Positions 1-11,983 are shown, counted from the stretch's first letter. The stretch: DNA of 64,000 nucleotides from Mytilus edulis (GCF_963676685.1 NC_092357.1:21170647-21234646); one strand, 5' to 3'. Notes: a model not told the origin generated them from the letters alone. Program-made: numbers and translations.

Positions 1-324
1 ACAGGTAACAACAGAAGTCATATTGTCAGTCAACAATAATACAGACCACAAATGAACAATCATAACTATATGGTATTTTCTAAATATTTATTTTTGTCCA
101 TAAATATCTTGTTTGGTGTTTGTTCTGGTTAAATGTTTTAGCAATTTTAAGACTAGCTCATTTTAAAAGATACAAGTACACACCCGTGATATCGCGGGTC
201 CGTGACTGAATTAAAGTATATAACTATGCCTAAGCCTTATTTTAGTAATTGGTATTGTCATCTGATAAGTCATGTCGATTATAAGATACACAGTTTTCTC
301 TGCTTTCAAATCTTTCTGTTTGAA

Positions 325-748
325 CCCGTCGACCTGGAACTTATCAATTATTGGAAATATTAATTATTTGGAAAACAAAAGGTTCTGGCTATCCAGGAAT
401 GGAGTATTTTTTTAATCAACAGCATTGTCCTATATTAGTTATCTTAGAAAGTCTTGCTAATTGCTGAATAAAACTACAATAGGGAACAATTTGACAATGA
501 TTGGATTTAGTAGTATCGGTCCTTTGATTATGACCCGTGTATATAGCAAAATCCTGAATACACCGTTTGATGGTGCGCCTGTCAAATGCGGAACGTACAG
601 ATAAGGTAATAGCTGAATATACTATTTGTATCGGTATCGGATTCGACCCGGAACTTGAAAATTATTGGCAATATTAATTATGCTGAAAACAAAAGGGTCT
701 GGAGTGGTGTAATTTTTAATCTACACCATTGTCCTATATTAGTTATAT
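325..748. repeat. Two diverged direct repeat copies
   Basis: A block at about 328-445 (GGAACTTATCAATTATTGG, then AACAAAAGGTTCTGG, then CATTGTCCTATATTAGTTAT) recurs at about 642-748 with scattered changes and an offset of roughly 305-314 bases. The copies look like the internal tandem unit of an interspersed element. No coding potential was seen. The rest of 1-1130 is AT-rich and holds no recognisable gene. Confidence 0.55.
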
Positions 749-1438
749 ATAGAGTTGAATTCTTTGATTTGTCGTTTTTACCCGATGACGGCTGACAAAT
801 TGGACCTCGTAATTTTAGTATTATAGATCTTTATGTGCTCGCCTCAGTTTAGGAAAATCCTCAGTTCTTTTATATATATTATTGCTCGGATTTTTTTGAT
901 TTTTTTAAACGATTTTAAATTTAATGACAGGGGTGTAATTGTTTCTTAAATTAAATTACTGATTGGTAAAGACTTTGATAGATTGTGTATACACCTGACA
1001 TTGTCTGTCATTGGTGAAGTTAGGTGGTGGTACCCTGGCTCTTTTCGTGTATTCTAAATGGATTTGAAATAATGTTTTATGCGACTGTTATACTAGTTAA
1101 AAGTTTAACCAGGTATAAAACCAGGCTTACTTAATCCACAATTTTCTACATAGCAAAATACCTGTACCAAGTCTGGAATACGACAGTTTGTTATCAATTT
1201 ATTTGATGTGTTTCAGCTATTTTGCCAAATTCAATAAGGACTTTCCGTTTTGAATTTCCCTCGGAGTTTGATATTTATTTTGTTATAAGACTTTTTTCCA
1301 CATAATTATCAATGGTTAAAATAAAAAAATAAACAGATGCATTACACAAACTTATTCTTCTTTCAAATACAAATATTTTACTGGTGATATATATTGTTTC
1401 TTTAAAGAGCTGAAATTATTATTTTTTTCTATTTTTAG
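749..1438. other. Upstream intronic or intergenic stretch of BTB locus 1
   Basis: No gene is visible. A diverged dispersed repeat lies at about 1130-1290 (ATTTTCTACATAGCAAAATACCTG to CGGAGTTTGATATTT region); relatives occur at 14380-14530 and, inverted, at about 5050-5170 and 11365-11470. By analogy with loci 2 and 3, where the intron is about 1.0-1.2 kb, exon 1 of locus 1 should lie in or just left of this stretch. I could not find it, so it is outside the window or lost. Confidence 0.4.
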
Positions 1439-1888
1439 AAGACATTGTGCATCATATGTTGCCTTTGGCGGATGAATATCAGACTGATTGTTTACAGAAG
1501 CGAATTGAAAAGTTCCTTGTCAACAGTGTTTTGTCTGGTTCAGATACCATCCCATCTGATGAAATCATATTGAAAATTCTTGAAGCAGAAAAAGTATAAT
1601 TTATCTGACTATCTGGATAAATGCATTGCAGTTGCGTCTCGAAAACAATTTCAAAGCTTAACAAAAAGTCCTAAGTTTAAAAAGATATCTAGAAATACAA
1701 AATTGAAAATTAGCTTTAAACGATGGGAAGATCTCGATCAGATTTATAACAAGTCCTTAAAGGTTAATTCTCAGTTCAGAGCGTATGAAGAACATACAAA
1801 ACAATCTCGTATACACGCACAGAAACAACATATAGTTGATATGGCAGACTTAGGCAGAAACGTAGAATCATACATGCAAGATAACTAA
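1439..1888 (+). pseudogene. BTB/POZ-BACK-like protein, exon 2, frameshifted (BTB locus 1)
   Basis: This is the second coding exon of a small BTB protein, paralogous to exon 2 of the genes at 11984 and 50277. The acceptor TTTTTAG ends at 1438 and the exon opens in phase 1, as in the paralogues. It encodes the last BTB helices (MLPLADEYQTDCLQKRIEKF) and then a BACK-like helical region ending SYMQDN at a stop at 1886-1888. Compared with the paralogues there is one extra A in the run at about 1589-1593. This puts a stop 10-15 bases later and moves the remaining 100 codons to another frame. The downstream frame is otherwise clean and conserved, so this is either a young pseudogene, a polymorphic null allele or a homopolymer sequencing error. 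BTB proteins commonly dimerise and often act as CUL3 adaptors; the partner here is unknown. Exon 1 is not in the window. Confidence 0.72.
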
Positions 1889-2513
1889 TTGTGGTTTTTA
1901 GATGTATGTGCACTGGCTATTTTCAATCATTGTAACATACTTAAAATAATGGACGAAGTCATTTCATAATATATATGCCAACTTGATAAGATGTAAGGTG
2001 GTTTATAACTGTTCTTAAAGCTGAGAGTCAGTATAATACAGTATGCTATTTTATATATTGTCCGACTTAGCGTTAATAGTAATATTACAAATCATTTTGT
2101 AACATGAACATTGTTACATTTAAATATTGATTATAAAGAATAAGCCAAAACATATAAATATCAGAATTTCCCGTTTAGTTGATAAGCAGCTAATATTGCA
2201 AATATTTGGTGTATTTCATGCCTAGGATTTTTCATGTTCATATAAAAAATTATATGTTTTATCATGTTTATGGCTGCTATTTTTTTAAACACATTATTTT
2301 TTTTTTTTTTGATTTATTGTTTTGCTTCTTAAAGGGGAGATAACTCAGATCGTAGGGACGATAACTAAGATAAAGCAATTTAAAAAAAAAGCCGGTGTTT
2401 TGAGTTTTCTTATTTCTATACGCAGCAAGAAACAAGACCGGTGACCCCATTCTTTTTCTTTTTCTAAAATGAAAGCATGTTACAAGAGCTATATTCTTAC
2501 ATTTTCTCTTAAA
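1889..2513. other. 3' flank of BTB locus 1, no gene seen
   Basis: AT-rich sequence with no recognisable gene. It ends where the 3' terminus of a minus-strand Penelope-like element begins (AGAGGGACG motif at about 2514). Confidence 0.4.
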
Positions 2514-4555
2514 AGAGGGACGACAGATACCAGAGGGAGAGTCAAACTCATCAATAGAAAATAAACTGACAACGCCATGGCTAAACATAAAAAACAAAAA
2601 GACAAACAATAGAACAGAAGACACAACATAGAGAACTAAATACTAAGCAACACGAACCCCACCACAAACTTGGGGTTATCTCAGGTGCTCCGGAAGGGTA
2701 AGCAGATCCTGCTGCACATGTGGCACCCCTCGTGTTGCTTATGTTATAACAAATCCGGTAAATTGTCTAATTCGGTAGGTCACATTCGTGAAAAGGAAAA
2801 GGGTATTGTAGTTACGACATAAGGAACATATCCGATATCATCTGTGAAACGGTTATTCATAACGGTCAACCAACTCGCGATGGCGTCCGTAAAATTTACA
2901 CAGGGATAATTTTAACTTCACACCGTGCCCATTTAGCACTCTTGGTTAAATAGCTTCCTTGTGAGTAGCAATCATCTATCAAGGAAATACAAGCCCGGAA
3001 TATCGTATCAATTGGGAGATATATCCTCGTATGCAGGCGCTGCTAGAATGTTGCTACATAGAAATGGAAAGTTCACAATTGGGAAGCTGAAATCATCTCT
3101 TTTGTCTTAAAGTTTTGTTTCAACCAACCCTCATTGTAAATTTCTAGATGTTAGTCAATATATGAGGTAGACTTAGCTGTATCTTTTGTATCTTTTATCT
3201 CCAGTTCGATGGGATAGATTCGTTCAAATTTTGTATTATTTTGTGAGAGAACATCATCTATATAGAGGAACGTAAAGTTAAAGGATGTTGCTAATTTATA
3301 ACTTTTATCTTTCTTCCTAAGAAGCTCCCGTATAAAGTCAGCCTCAAAATAATAGAAAAACAAGTCGGCAAGAAGAGGGGCACAATTGGTTCCCATTGGA
3401 ATTCCAACAGTCTGTTGAAAAACACGTCCTCCAAACGTAACAAATATGTTGTCAATCAAGAAATCAAGCTTCTTGATAATGTCAGTTACGGAGAATTTTT
3501 CGGTTTGAATCAGAGTGATTCTTTACGAAGTAGGATGTATCCCTCCCCAAAACAAGATACTTGTATCTACGTTCGCCATTCTTTTTAATGAAACAAAGTC
3601 ATACCAACTCTTTCAATTTTTCTTTTAGTTTGGAAAGGGGAATACTTGTGTAAAGTGTAGAAAAGCCAAATGTTTTAATACTATTAGATACGAGAGTCTT
3701 AGATTGTATGTACTCTAAAAGATATTTGGAATTTTTTAGTATCCACATCTGATTCACAGCACCTCTAGAAAAGGCAGTTTCACATTTACTTTGGAGCCCA
3801 GCTTTGATTGCTGATAAAATAGATGTTTATAATTTAGAAAGAAGTTTCATGGAGCACTTGGAAGACCCAGCAATATACTGTTGTTTGTAAGGACACTCAT
3901 GTAGTTTAAGTATCCAATACAGTGATGGAAGATACATTTTTTTATCTTTGGTTGAAATTCCAAAGGAACATAGAACAGACTTATGATTATCCAAGATTTC
4001 CTCTTTGGTAAGTGTCGTGAGGGTATATGTTGAGTTTCCAAGTGAATTGTTAATACCTTATTCATTTATCAAGCAGTTTATGTAATGATATTTACACACA
4101 AAAACGATATTGTTTGGGGCTTTATCTGCGGGGACAACACCATATTTGTCATAGAAGTAGAAGAAGTGTTTTGCAACATTTGGGTTTTAAAAATTGACGT
4201 AGCGTGAGTATGGATAGGTCCATTAAGTTTCTTAATTCAGATTTGTATTAACGACCTCACAACCTTAATCTATTCTGAAACAGTATCTACGTCTTCTTTC
4301 TTGCGTTTAGCCCATTGCCAGACATAATCCTCGACTGAATTCATCAGTATTTTGAAGTTGTATTTCCAATTGATGGATTTAGGCTCACGATATTTCGGAC
4401 CTTAGGATAACAAATTTCGTAGAGAAGTGTTATTGACAATATTGAGGTCTCCGATAATAACGTAGCCAGCCGGATTATATGTGAATTGGGAACTAGCACA
4501 TGTGCAATGAGGAGGTTTAGACTTGAAGTCTTCAATGTTGACATCCTGCAAAACG
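2514..4555 (-). mobile_element. Degenerate Penelope-like retroelement (copy 1)
   Basis: Read on the minus strand this is a decayed Penelope-like element. From 4555 downward come an N-terminal segment (GPKYREPKSINWKYNFKILM, EDYVWQWAKRKKED), then the reverse transcriptase fingers and palm, then a 3' untranslated tail ending in the motif CCCTCTTTT at about 2514. The frame is broken many times by frameshifts and stops, so no product is expected. The tail (2514-2760) matches the dispersed repeats at 6049, 9737, 17148, 59442 and 61630, which I therefore read as 5'-truncated copies of the same family. The 5' limit is approximate. A GIY-YIG endonuclease domain was not recognised. Confidence 0.75.
3151..3459 (-). 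pseudogene. Penelope-like reverse transcriptase palm fragment
   Basis: This is the longest open stretch of the element above, 102 codons. It holds the Penelope-type motifs VGIPMGTNCAPLLADLF (RT motif around the primer grip and palm) and FTFLYIDDVL with the catalytic aspartate pair in YIDD. It continues into RIYPIELEIKD and then stops. Flanking RT sequence is present in other frames on both sides. This is an internal piece of a dead element, not a gene of its own; the initial methionine is incidental. Confidence 0.75.
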
Positions 4556-5194
4556 TGTTTTTAGTTTAAAACTTTAGTTGCAATTGGTTTTGTATAGCTA
4601 TAAGAGAAATTATTGGTACAGACTGAAAAAATGTAGGACCGTAAAAGTTCATAGCTGTATCATAGTATTACTTAATTATTATTCGACTTATTAATAATAA
4701 CAATATTTATCCCACTAAAAACGATGTTATCGTATTACAGTCACTGTGTTGAATCTATTCTACTACTTAGCATACATGTACATAAGTATTGATGGCCTCG
4801 CAACAAACTAGTCTTTAGTCTTAGCATTCAATATTAACTTCATCCATGCCAGTCACAATTTGTAAAAGTAAATAAGAGCATCAGTATTATACCGGTGTTC
4901 AAAGGTCATAAATTGATTGAGAAAAAACAAATCTGGGTTACAGGCCTAAACCGAGGGAAACACATCAACTGTAAGAGGTAAACAATGGAACAAATGAAAC
5001 ACCGAAGTGCAATAAAAAAAAAAACTAACGCCAACACACACATGACACATAGAAACGAACTATTTGATAACAACTGCCATATTCCTGAATTGGTACGGGG
5101 CATTTTAAGAACGAATGGAGGGTTGAATCTTGTTTAATGGCATGCCAAACCCGCTTTATGCCAATATTTTAAAAAAACGCTAAAACACTACGTG
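4556..5194. other. No gene seen; diverged dispersed repeat
   Basis: AT-rich. The segment at about 5050-5170 (AACAACTGCCATATTCCTGA to CACTACGTGACAG) resembles, in inverse orientation, the repeats at 1130-1290 and 14380-14530. No coding potential was seen. Confidence 0.35.
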
Positions 5195-5475
5195 ACAGAG
5201 TAACCCATGGTAGGTCAAAGAACGGTCTTCAACACAGAGCCTTGACTCACACCGAAAAGCAAGCTATAAAGGGTCAACATGAGCAGGTAAAACAATACAA
5301 ACAGGGAAAAAAACGGATAAATCTATAAAAACGAGAAACAGTTATGAACCATATCAACAAACGACAACCACTGAACATCAGGCTCCTGACTTAGGACAGA
5401 CACAAACAAATGCACCGGTTTTAAACTTTTTAATACATGTGTACGTTCCAACCTTCACTCTTACCTGAAACAATA
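5195..5475 (-). mobile_element. Dispersed repeat, type A (probable PLE 3' end)
   Basis: It carries the type A landmarks read on the plus strand: GTCAAAGAACGGTCTTCAAC, CTCACACCGAAAAGCAAGCTA, AACGAGAAACAG and GGCTCCTGACTTAGGACAG. The same order occurs at 11750, 13085, 16065 and, inverted, at 45334. It is alignable by eye with type B, which follows directly on Penelope-like coding sequence at 48894-49601. The minus-strand 3'-end reading is inference from that. Confidence 0.5.
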
Positions 5476-6048
5476 GTGTAAGACCACAACATAGAAAGAC
5501 ACACTATAGAATATCTGAAATTTGTACACAAAAAAGAGTGAACCATGAAACCTTGTGAAGGAAAATGTAAGGAATTTGATCTATTTCGTCAAGAATTGAT
5601 TTATTATTGGTTGTATAATGTCCAATGACAAATATTGCATGCATGTAAACTATCAACTAGACTACCTATGGGTACATACCAGGGGCAGATCCAGTAAAGG
5701 GGTTCCAACCCAAGATAAAGGGGGAGGGGTGTGAAACTGAAAAATGTTTTCAAGAATGTAAAGCTTCATATGTAATTGTTGCCTCCGTTTGGTCATTTTA
5801 TTATGTCATCTTACCATGTAAAGAATTACATGACTTTGTATAGTAAAACACTATTTATATCAATAAACATACTCACACCAGCAGCTACCATCTTTTCATT
5901 ATGGAGTCTAGGTCCTTTTGAAATTACATATTTTACAACGATACTAGTTAGTAGATTTACAAATTTACAGAAATGAGCTACACGTAGTCAGCCAAAACAT
6001 ACCAATTGACTAATAACAAGATTACTCGAGTTGTAAATATGTGCTAAA
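5476..6048. other. No gene seen
   Basis: AT-rich spacer. A short G-rich piece at about 5683-5740 (CAGGGGCAGATCCAGTAAAG) resembles 46480-46620 and is another dispersed repeat fragment. Nothing else was recognised. Confidence 0.35.
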
Positions 6049-6722
6049 AGAGGGACGAAAGATACCAAAGGGACAGTCCAACTCATAAATCTAAAACAAA
6101 CTGACAACGCCATGGCTAAAAATGAAAAAGACAAACAAACAACAGCACACACGACACAACATAGAAAACTAAAGAATAAACAACACGAACCCCACCAAAA
6201 AACTAGGGGTGATCTCAGGTACTCCGGAAGGGTAAGCAGATCCTGCTCCACATGCGGCACCCGTCGTGTTGCTTGTGTGATAACAAATCCGGTAAATAGT
6301 CTAATTCGGTAGGTCACATTCATGAAAGGGAAGGGGATTGTGGTTACGACGTAAGGTACATATCCGATATCATTTGTGAAACGGTTATTCCATAACGGTC
6401 AACCAACTCGTGATGACGTCCGTAAAATTTACGAAGGGATGATTTCAACTTCACCATTTGGAACTCTTGGTTCAATAGCTTCCTTGTGAGCAGCAACCCT
6501 CTATCTAGAAAATCATGATAGGCAATGCAAGCGGGGATATCGTATCAATTGGGAGATATATACCCCGTATGCAGGTGCTGCTGAAATGTTGCTACTTAGA
6601 AATAGAAAGTTCACAATTGGAAAGCTGAAATCATCTCTTTTGTCGTAAAGTTTTGTTTTCAACCGACCCTCATTGTCAATTTCTAGATGTAAGTCAAGAT
6701 ATGAGGCCGACTTAACTGTATC
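6049..6722 (-). mobile_element. 5'-truncated Penelope-like element, type C
   Basis: Read on the minus strand from 6722, this starts inside the RT coding region. The peptides YLDLHLEIDNEGRLKTKLYD, KRDDFSFPIVNF and PAYGVYISQLIRY can be read. It then runs through the 3' tail to AGAGGGACG at 6049. The join at 6722/6726 to an unrelated type E repeat marks the 5' truncation. This copy connects the type C dispersed repeat directly with Penelope coding sequence. Confidence 0.75.
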
Positions 6723-6725
6723 TAA

Positions 6726-7056
6726 AGTGCGTGTTGCTATGCTGTACTTTTTTGCATTGGCTAGAGGTATAGGGGTAGAGTTGAGATCTCACAAACATGT
6801 TTAACCCCGCCGCCGCGGCCTTTGTTAGTCTTGTATTATTTTAACTTTTAGTTTCTTGTGTACAATTTGGAGTTTAGTATGGCGTTCATTATAACTGAAC
6901 TAGTATATATTTGTTTAGGGGGTCAGCTGAATGACTCCTCCGAGTGCGGGAATTTCTCGTTGCATTGAAGACCTATTGGTGACATTCTGCTGTTGTCTGC
7001 TCTATGGTTGGGTTGTTGTCTCTTTGGCACATTCCCCATTTCCATTCTCAATTTTA
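6726..7056 (+). mobile_element. Dispersed repeat, type E
   Basis: Landmarks are GGCTAGAGGTATAGGGG, CATGTTTAACCCCGCCGC, GGCGTTCATTATAACTGAAC, GGTCAGCTGAATGACTCCTC and a terminal CATTTCCATTCTCAATTTTA. Copies occur at 46925, 54745 and 56225 (same strand) and 41232 (opposite). It shares the CATGTTTAACCCCG module with type B and may also be a retroelement 3' end. Part of the middle (CCTGTCCCAAGTCAGGAGCC) is deleted here. Confidence 0.55.
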
Positions 7057-7205
7057 TAATAATAGTGCATTGACTTGACATATCAATGATATACATGTAA
7101 CGATGAAGCTTAGAAACGGGGAAATGCAAGGCTATGCCGAGCTTTTTCCCCGTTTCCGGCCGAATCCTTATTTCGTTGATATGTCAAGTCAATGCACTAT
7201 TATTA
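7057..7205. mobile_element. Short palindromic MITE-like hairpin
   Basis: A perfect 29-base inverted repeat (left arm 7057-7085, right arm about 7176-7204; core GTGCATTGACTTGACATATC) encloses a second inverted pair, GAAACGGGGAAA near 7114 and TTTCCCCGTTTC near 7145. The whole unit of about 149 bp could fold into a hairpin. No coding capacity and no clear target duplication were seen. Confidence 0.6.
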
Positions 7206-8945
7206 TCATTATACTACAATCTAAAAGAGTACATTTTCAATTGTTGTTTAGTGTTATGTTATTATTTGATTTAAATATTGGGAAACTTCTCCCTTTTATA
7301 AAAAGGCCTCATATCATGCAGGCGGAGAAATGTACAGCACAATGAAATGTACATCTACCTGTTGAAACCTGCGATCGATGATGAACAAGTTTGTTTTAGA
7401 ATGAACTAAAATATCAACATTAAGCATAAGACATAATATGCAAACAATTAACAAGTGAGATTTTTTTTACTTTTGTGTTTTAATTTCCATATCAGGTAAC
7501 AAAAGTCAATTTTGTATGCAAATAAGTTTATATTTGCATACATTTGTGACAAAATTGACTTTATCACAAAATTGAAGTTCTCATAAAACAAGTCTGTATC
7601 ACATAGTTTTGTAAGACACAAATGATTTTGTTATGACAGAATTAAATTTTGTACAAAACCACAAGAGTCCCATTCGGCGCCCCGTACTTTGAGGCTCATT
7701 GTTATTTTAGAATGTAAAAAACAATTGATTTTTCCATTGCCGACAATAGTAATGTTTCTTGCTGTACTGATTTTATTGAGTTGATTTTTATTATAAAACC
7801 TTTTTTAAAATAAAGAATATTTATTGTGTTAACATATTTCATAAAAAAAATGATATGGTCGCGTTGCTTTTCTAGGTGTAATTTACAGTTGTCAAGGGTG
7901 ACCGTCAATCTCGCACAAAAATAACAGTAAAATTTATGCATTCAACAACAGGAAGAAAAAAAATTCTCAACTATTTCTGAAGGAGGAATCAAATTTTATT
8001 TTGTCATTGCTACAACTAAGAATCAATAAGGTTTCAGGAAAAAAAATATTATTTGTGGCATACTCCACCCAATCAAAATCAGCCATGTTTTTGTTTCTGA
8101 ATACTATGTTATGCTCATTTTCGACTGGTCCCAAAAGAGCTAATGGTAGATTATAACCTTTAAATCAATCGTTTACACAATACAATGGACGGAAGAGACA
8201 ATTTATCCACTCAATAAACTAATGATCATCTTAAATATTAACCACTGGACGTTAAGCAACCAACAATCAATTATAAATGAATGGTTACGTCATACGTAAC
8301 GATCGATGAAGAAATAACAAAGTATCTCAAGGTTGCAATTTAAATGTGTTGCACTTCATGACTTATAGATTTTACTTCCTCGTAGTTAGTATCAACAAAA
8401 TACTGTATCCAAGGACAAACACGTTATGCTTTTAAAACCCTGTTTTAAAGGTAAGCATGTATGCAAGTATGACCCAAAAATTGCTCGTTCAAAGTTCACT
8501 TTTAGGATTTTGTATTTTTTATATAAGTCATGCCTTTTATCTATATCATTCCGAGTAGTCATTGGTTTTTAATAATTCAATAGTTCATTGTATAGAACAC
8601 TATTCAAAAGTTACTTGTACGCTACACTTTCATTTAAATTAATTATCAAAGATTTATATCCGTCTTTATGATAAAAGATTGTGTAACAAGAATATAGATA
8701 AATTGACACTACGTGATTACTGTCGATAGTCATTCTTGACAAACTTATATATAAATAAATATATACGAAAAATGTCATGCATTCATTTGCTTAACATCAG
8801 AAATATTTCAACGTGAAGTTCTTTCATTGGATTTACACTGTATTTGTTAGTTAAACCATGCATTCTTCATATACAACTAGACGAGGTCATCCCCCCTTTT
8901 CACTCTGAAGTAATTGTATTTTAACTACACAAAGTTGAGCATGGG
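7206..8945. other. No gene seen; small hairpin at 7502-7563
   Basis: AT-rich, gene-free stretch. At 7502-7563 there is an imperfect palindrome: AAAGTCAATTTTG pairs with CAAAATTGACTTT, and inside it TATGCAAATA pairs with TATTTGCATA. Nothing else was recognised. Confidence 0.4.
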
Positions 8946-10132
8946 AGCACATAAATTCATGGTTCACTGTAGAACTGCCTCTCATACAAATGAATATTAT
9001 TCCAAAAAATGACGAAGTTCAATATTCTCAAAAAAGAGAAGTTGTTGATCAAAATCAAAATCCTGACCACATGCACACCTTCAATATATGAACAAACAGC
9101 CAGCAAAGTTAAAACTTCCAATCATTTAAACTGTAGGAGGAGTTATCCGGAAATACACCTCTCATGCACGTATATACTCCAAATATGAACAAAGTTGAGT
9201 TATCTCTCAAAAAAGCAATTTTTTTAAATAAAAAAAAATGTAAATCTGACCACATGCACATCTTTCATATGTTTACAAACAGCCATCAAAGTTAAAACTT
9301 CCAATCATTTAAACTGTAGGAGGAGTTATCCGGAAATACACCTCTCATGCACGTATATACTCCAAATATGAACAAAGTTGAGTTATCTCTCAAAAAAGCA
9401 ATTTTTTTAAATAAAAAAAAAATGTAAATCTGACCACATGCACATCTTTCATATGTTTACAAACAGCCATCAAAGTGAAAACTTCCTGGCATTTAAACTG
9501 TATGAGAGTTATCCGGAAACGCAATGCGCCCCTTATGCATGCATATACTCCAAAATGACTAAATTCAACCATCTCCAAAAAGTGCAAAAAAATAATAAAA
9601 AATCGAAACACTCACCAAATGCACACCATCAATATATGCATGATAATTTCAAACAGACAGCAAAGTAAAAACATCCTAGCATTCTAACTGTAAGAGAAGT
9701 TATCCGGAAACGCAATGCACCCCTAATGCATGTACAAGAGGGACGAAAGATACCAAATGGACAGTCAAACTCGTAAATCTAAAACAATCTGACAACGCCA
9801 TGGCTAAAATGAAAAAGACAAACAAAAAACAGCACACATGACACAACATAGAAAACTTAAGAATAAACAACACGAATCCCCCCAAAAAACTAGGGGTGAT
9901 CTCAGGTGCTCCGGAAGGGTAAGCAGATCCTGCTCCACATGTGACACCCGTCGTGTACAACTATATCCAAAAGAGCAAAAATTAATATTTATCGAAATCC
10001 TCACCACATACTTACCTTCAATATACCCATATGGGACGGACGGACGTAAGACAGGAGGACCGACGGACAGAAGGATGAATGGGCTGGAGAAAACAAAATG
10101 CCCCCAACTTTCAGTTGTGGGGAGCATAAAAA
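8946..10132. mobile_element. Tandem-repeat-cored element, possibly Helitron-like
   Basis: A unit of about 180 bp is repeated at least four times: GACCACATGCACAC at about 9063, then near 9246, 9430 and 9610, each with CATTTAAACTGTAGGAG, TTATCCGGAAA and ATATACTCCAAA in the same order. After an inserted retroelement piece (9737-9953) the unit resumes and ends in a GACGGACGGACG run and a hairpin, CCCCAACTTTCAGTTGTGGGG, at about 10101-10121. A tandem core followed by a terminal hairpin is typical of non-autonomous bivalve elements often placed with Helitrons. That class assignment is inference. Confidence 0.5.
9737..9953 (-). mobile_element. Truncated Penelope-like 3' end with TSD
   Basis: A 217-bp type C copy is inserted inside the last tandem unit of the host repeat. 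It is flanked by TGTACA at 9731-9736 and again at 9954-9959, which reads as a 6-base target duplication. Removing the insert rejoins the host unit (ATGCATGTACAACTATATCC). Small open frames on both strands here are incidental. Confidence 0.75.
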
Positions 10133-10260
10133 AGAAGATGTGTTATGTTTACCAATGAGACAACTATCCACACTAGACCGTAATGACACAGAAATTATCA
10201 ACTATAGGTCAATGTACGGCCTTCAACAATGAGAAAAGTCACTATCGCATTTACAGCTAT
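10133..10260 (-). mobile_element. Dispersed repeat, type B fragment (probable PLE 3' end)
   Basis: Contains CAATGAGACAACTATCCACA, GTAATGACACAGAAATTATC, ATAGGTCAATGTACGGCCTT and CAACAATGAGAAA, the type B order found at 54391 and inverted at 49400-49600. Confidence 0.5.
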
Positions 10261-11749
10261 AAAAGGCTTTTTTTTTTTGTTAATAAACTTTTCCAACAAG
10301 GCTTTTAGTCCTGCACTACTCGTCCCATTGAATATATAAATGGCTTATAATCAATATTTCAATAATCGGTAGTAGAAAAACAAAGTTATTAAAATAAATA
10401 TATTGTCATCCTACATAACAAGCATATTAAACTTTATCAGGGGAAAAAGGTCAGATGTCCTTGTAGTGTATCATGTTTAATAATATAGCCACGTCCGATT
10501 TTAATAGGAATGTAAAATTGTATTCCCAGTGAGCGCCATTAAAAGTTATAGACTACTCCTTCAAATGTCCTATCTTTTCAAGCAAAATTTGACATTTTAA
10601 AAGCTTTATTAATATTATACTTTAACTTCTTAGAAATCAGTTGTATGCTGAATTGTACATGTATCACCTTTGTACATGCCGATTTTCAACCGATGTTTCA
10701 AGTCTTCTAAGAAAGAACTGTCTTTCGGAAGTCAAGTTCTACTTAAAATAACCACAGGTTGTCTGAAGATCTTAAATTAATATACTATGGAGAACATCAA
10801 TCCTCAATTTTTGTATGCAAACACATAGACAAGTAAATTTGGACTCAGAATGGTCTAAATATATTTTGCATTCACATAAATTTTCATTTCTGAAAATTGG
10901 TTATTTAGTTTAAGTGAAGAATGACATCAAAGGCATTATTTCTTTAAGAGGAGGGCTATTTTTACGTTCTTGATTGGAAGGGGTGAATTAGTAGTCAGAC
11001 ACCTCAAAAGTACCTACAGTACAAAGATCCAAGATGTAATGCAATGTTATGTAATTCAATTTTTCAAAACTATTTGAGATTAATATTGAATTAGGAAACA
11101 CATTTTAAAACCGCTTCTTCAGAAATGTAAATGACTATGCCTGATTGACTATTATAGATTTTAATAATTCATTTTGTAAACAGCTTGTTTATTCGAGGAA
11201 AAAAAGATCTATCTAATTTAAATACCCCGACATGATTAGCTGATACCTTCCATTGCCATATTAATGCCATATTTCTTTTTTGTGTATTCTGCATGTATTG
11301 TTGCAAAAACACAGCATATCCGTTTAAGAAATATAATGGAAGTAAAATCGCAAATTACTGAACTCCGAGGAAAATTTATTCGGAAAGTCCCTAATCATAT
11401 GGCAAAATAAAATTACCAAACACATCCAAAACGAATTGACAACAACTGTCATACTCCTTCATTGGTACAGGCATTTTCAAATGTAGAAAATGCTGGATTG
11501 AGCCTGGTGTTATAGCGCTAAACCTATCATTTTATACATCAGTCTCATCAAATTTTGTTATATTTACAACAATGCATGCAATAAATAGACATAATGAATA
11601 AAATAGTCAAAATGGGTACATCAGTCATCATCGTGTTCCAATTTTAAAAGAAACAATTTTACAAAAGAGCACAAAGGCATCTACCAAATTAAAAACACAT
11701 TCATTGTTTCGAGTGTCTGACGTCAGAAAATGTATGTACGTCACATAGA
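10261..11749. other. Intergenic, no gene seen
   Basis: AT-rich. A diverged dispersed repeat at about 11365-11470 (CTCCGAGGAAAATTTATTCG to ATTGGTACAGGCATTTTC) is the inverse of the repeats at 1130-1290 and 14380-14530. No gene was recognised upstream of BTB locus 2. Confidence 0.35.
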
Positions 11750-11895
11750 TATAAGAAGATGTGGTATGAGTCTTTGAGACAAATCACCATTCAGGTTACA
11801 ATATATAAAAGTAAACCAATCAAAAGAACGGTATTCAACACTGAGACTCGGCTCTAACCGAACAGAAAGATATAAAGTGACCCACGTCTATCAAC
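11750..11895 (-). mobile_element. Dispersed repeat, type A fragment
   Basis: Landmarks are AGATATAAGAAGATGTGGTA, AAAAGAACGGTATTCAACAC, TCTAACCGAACAG and ATAAAGTGACCC. It ends about 40 bases upstream of the acceptor that opens the first coding exon of BTB locus 2. Confidence 0.45.
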
Positions 11896-11983
11896 TTCAT
11901 CCCAATTTAAATGTGTATACATGTTTTATTTCCAGTAAAAACCATCAGATTCGACTATAATAGTAATCAAGACTTTTGAAGAT

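Noticed and set aside
9804..10158. Overlapping open frames of about 105 codons on both strands.
   Set aside because: They fall in the 3' untranslated-type tail of a truncated Penelope-like element and run into unrelated flank. Similar incidental frames occur in other copies (5988-6323).
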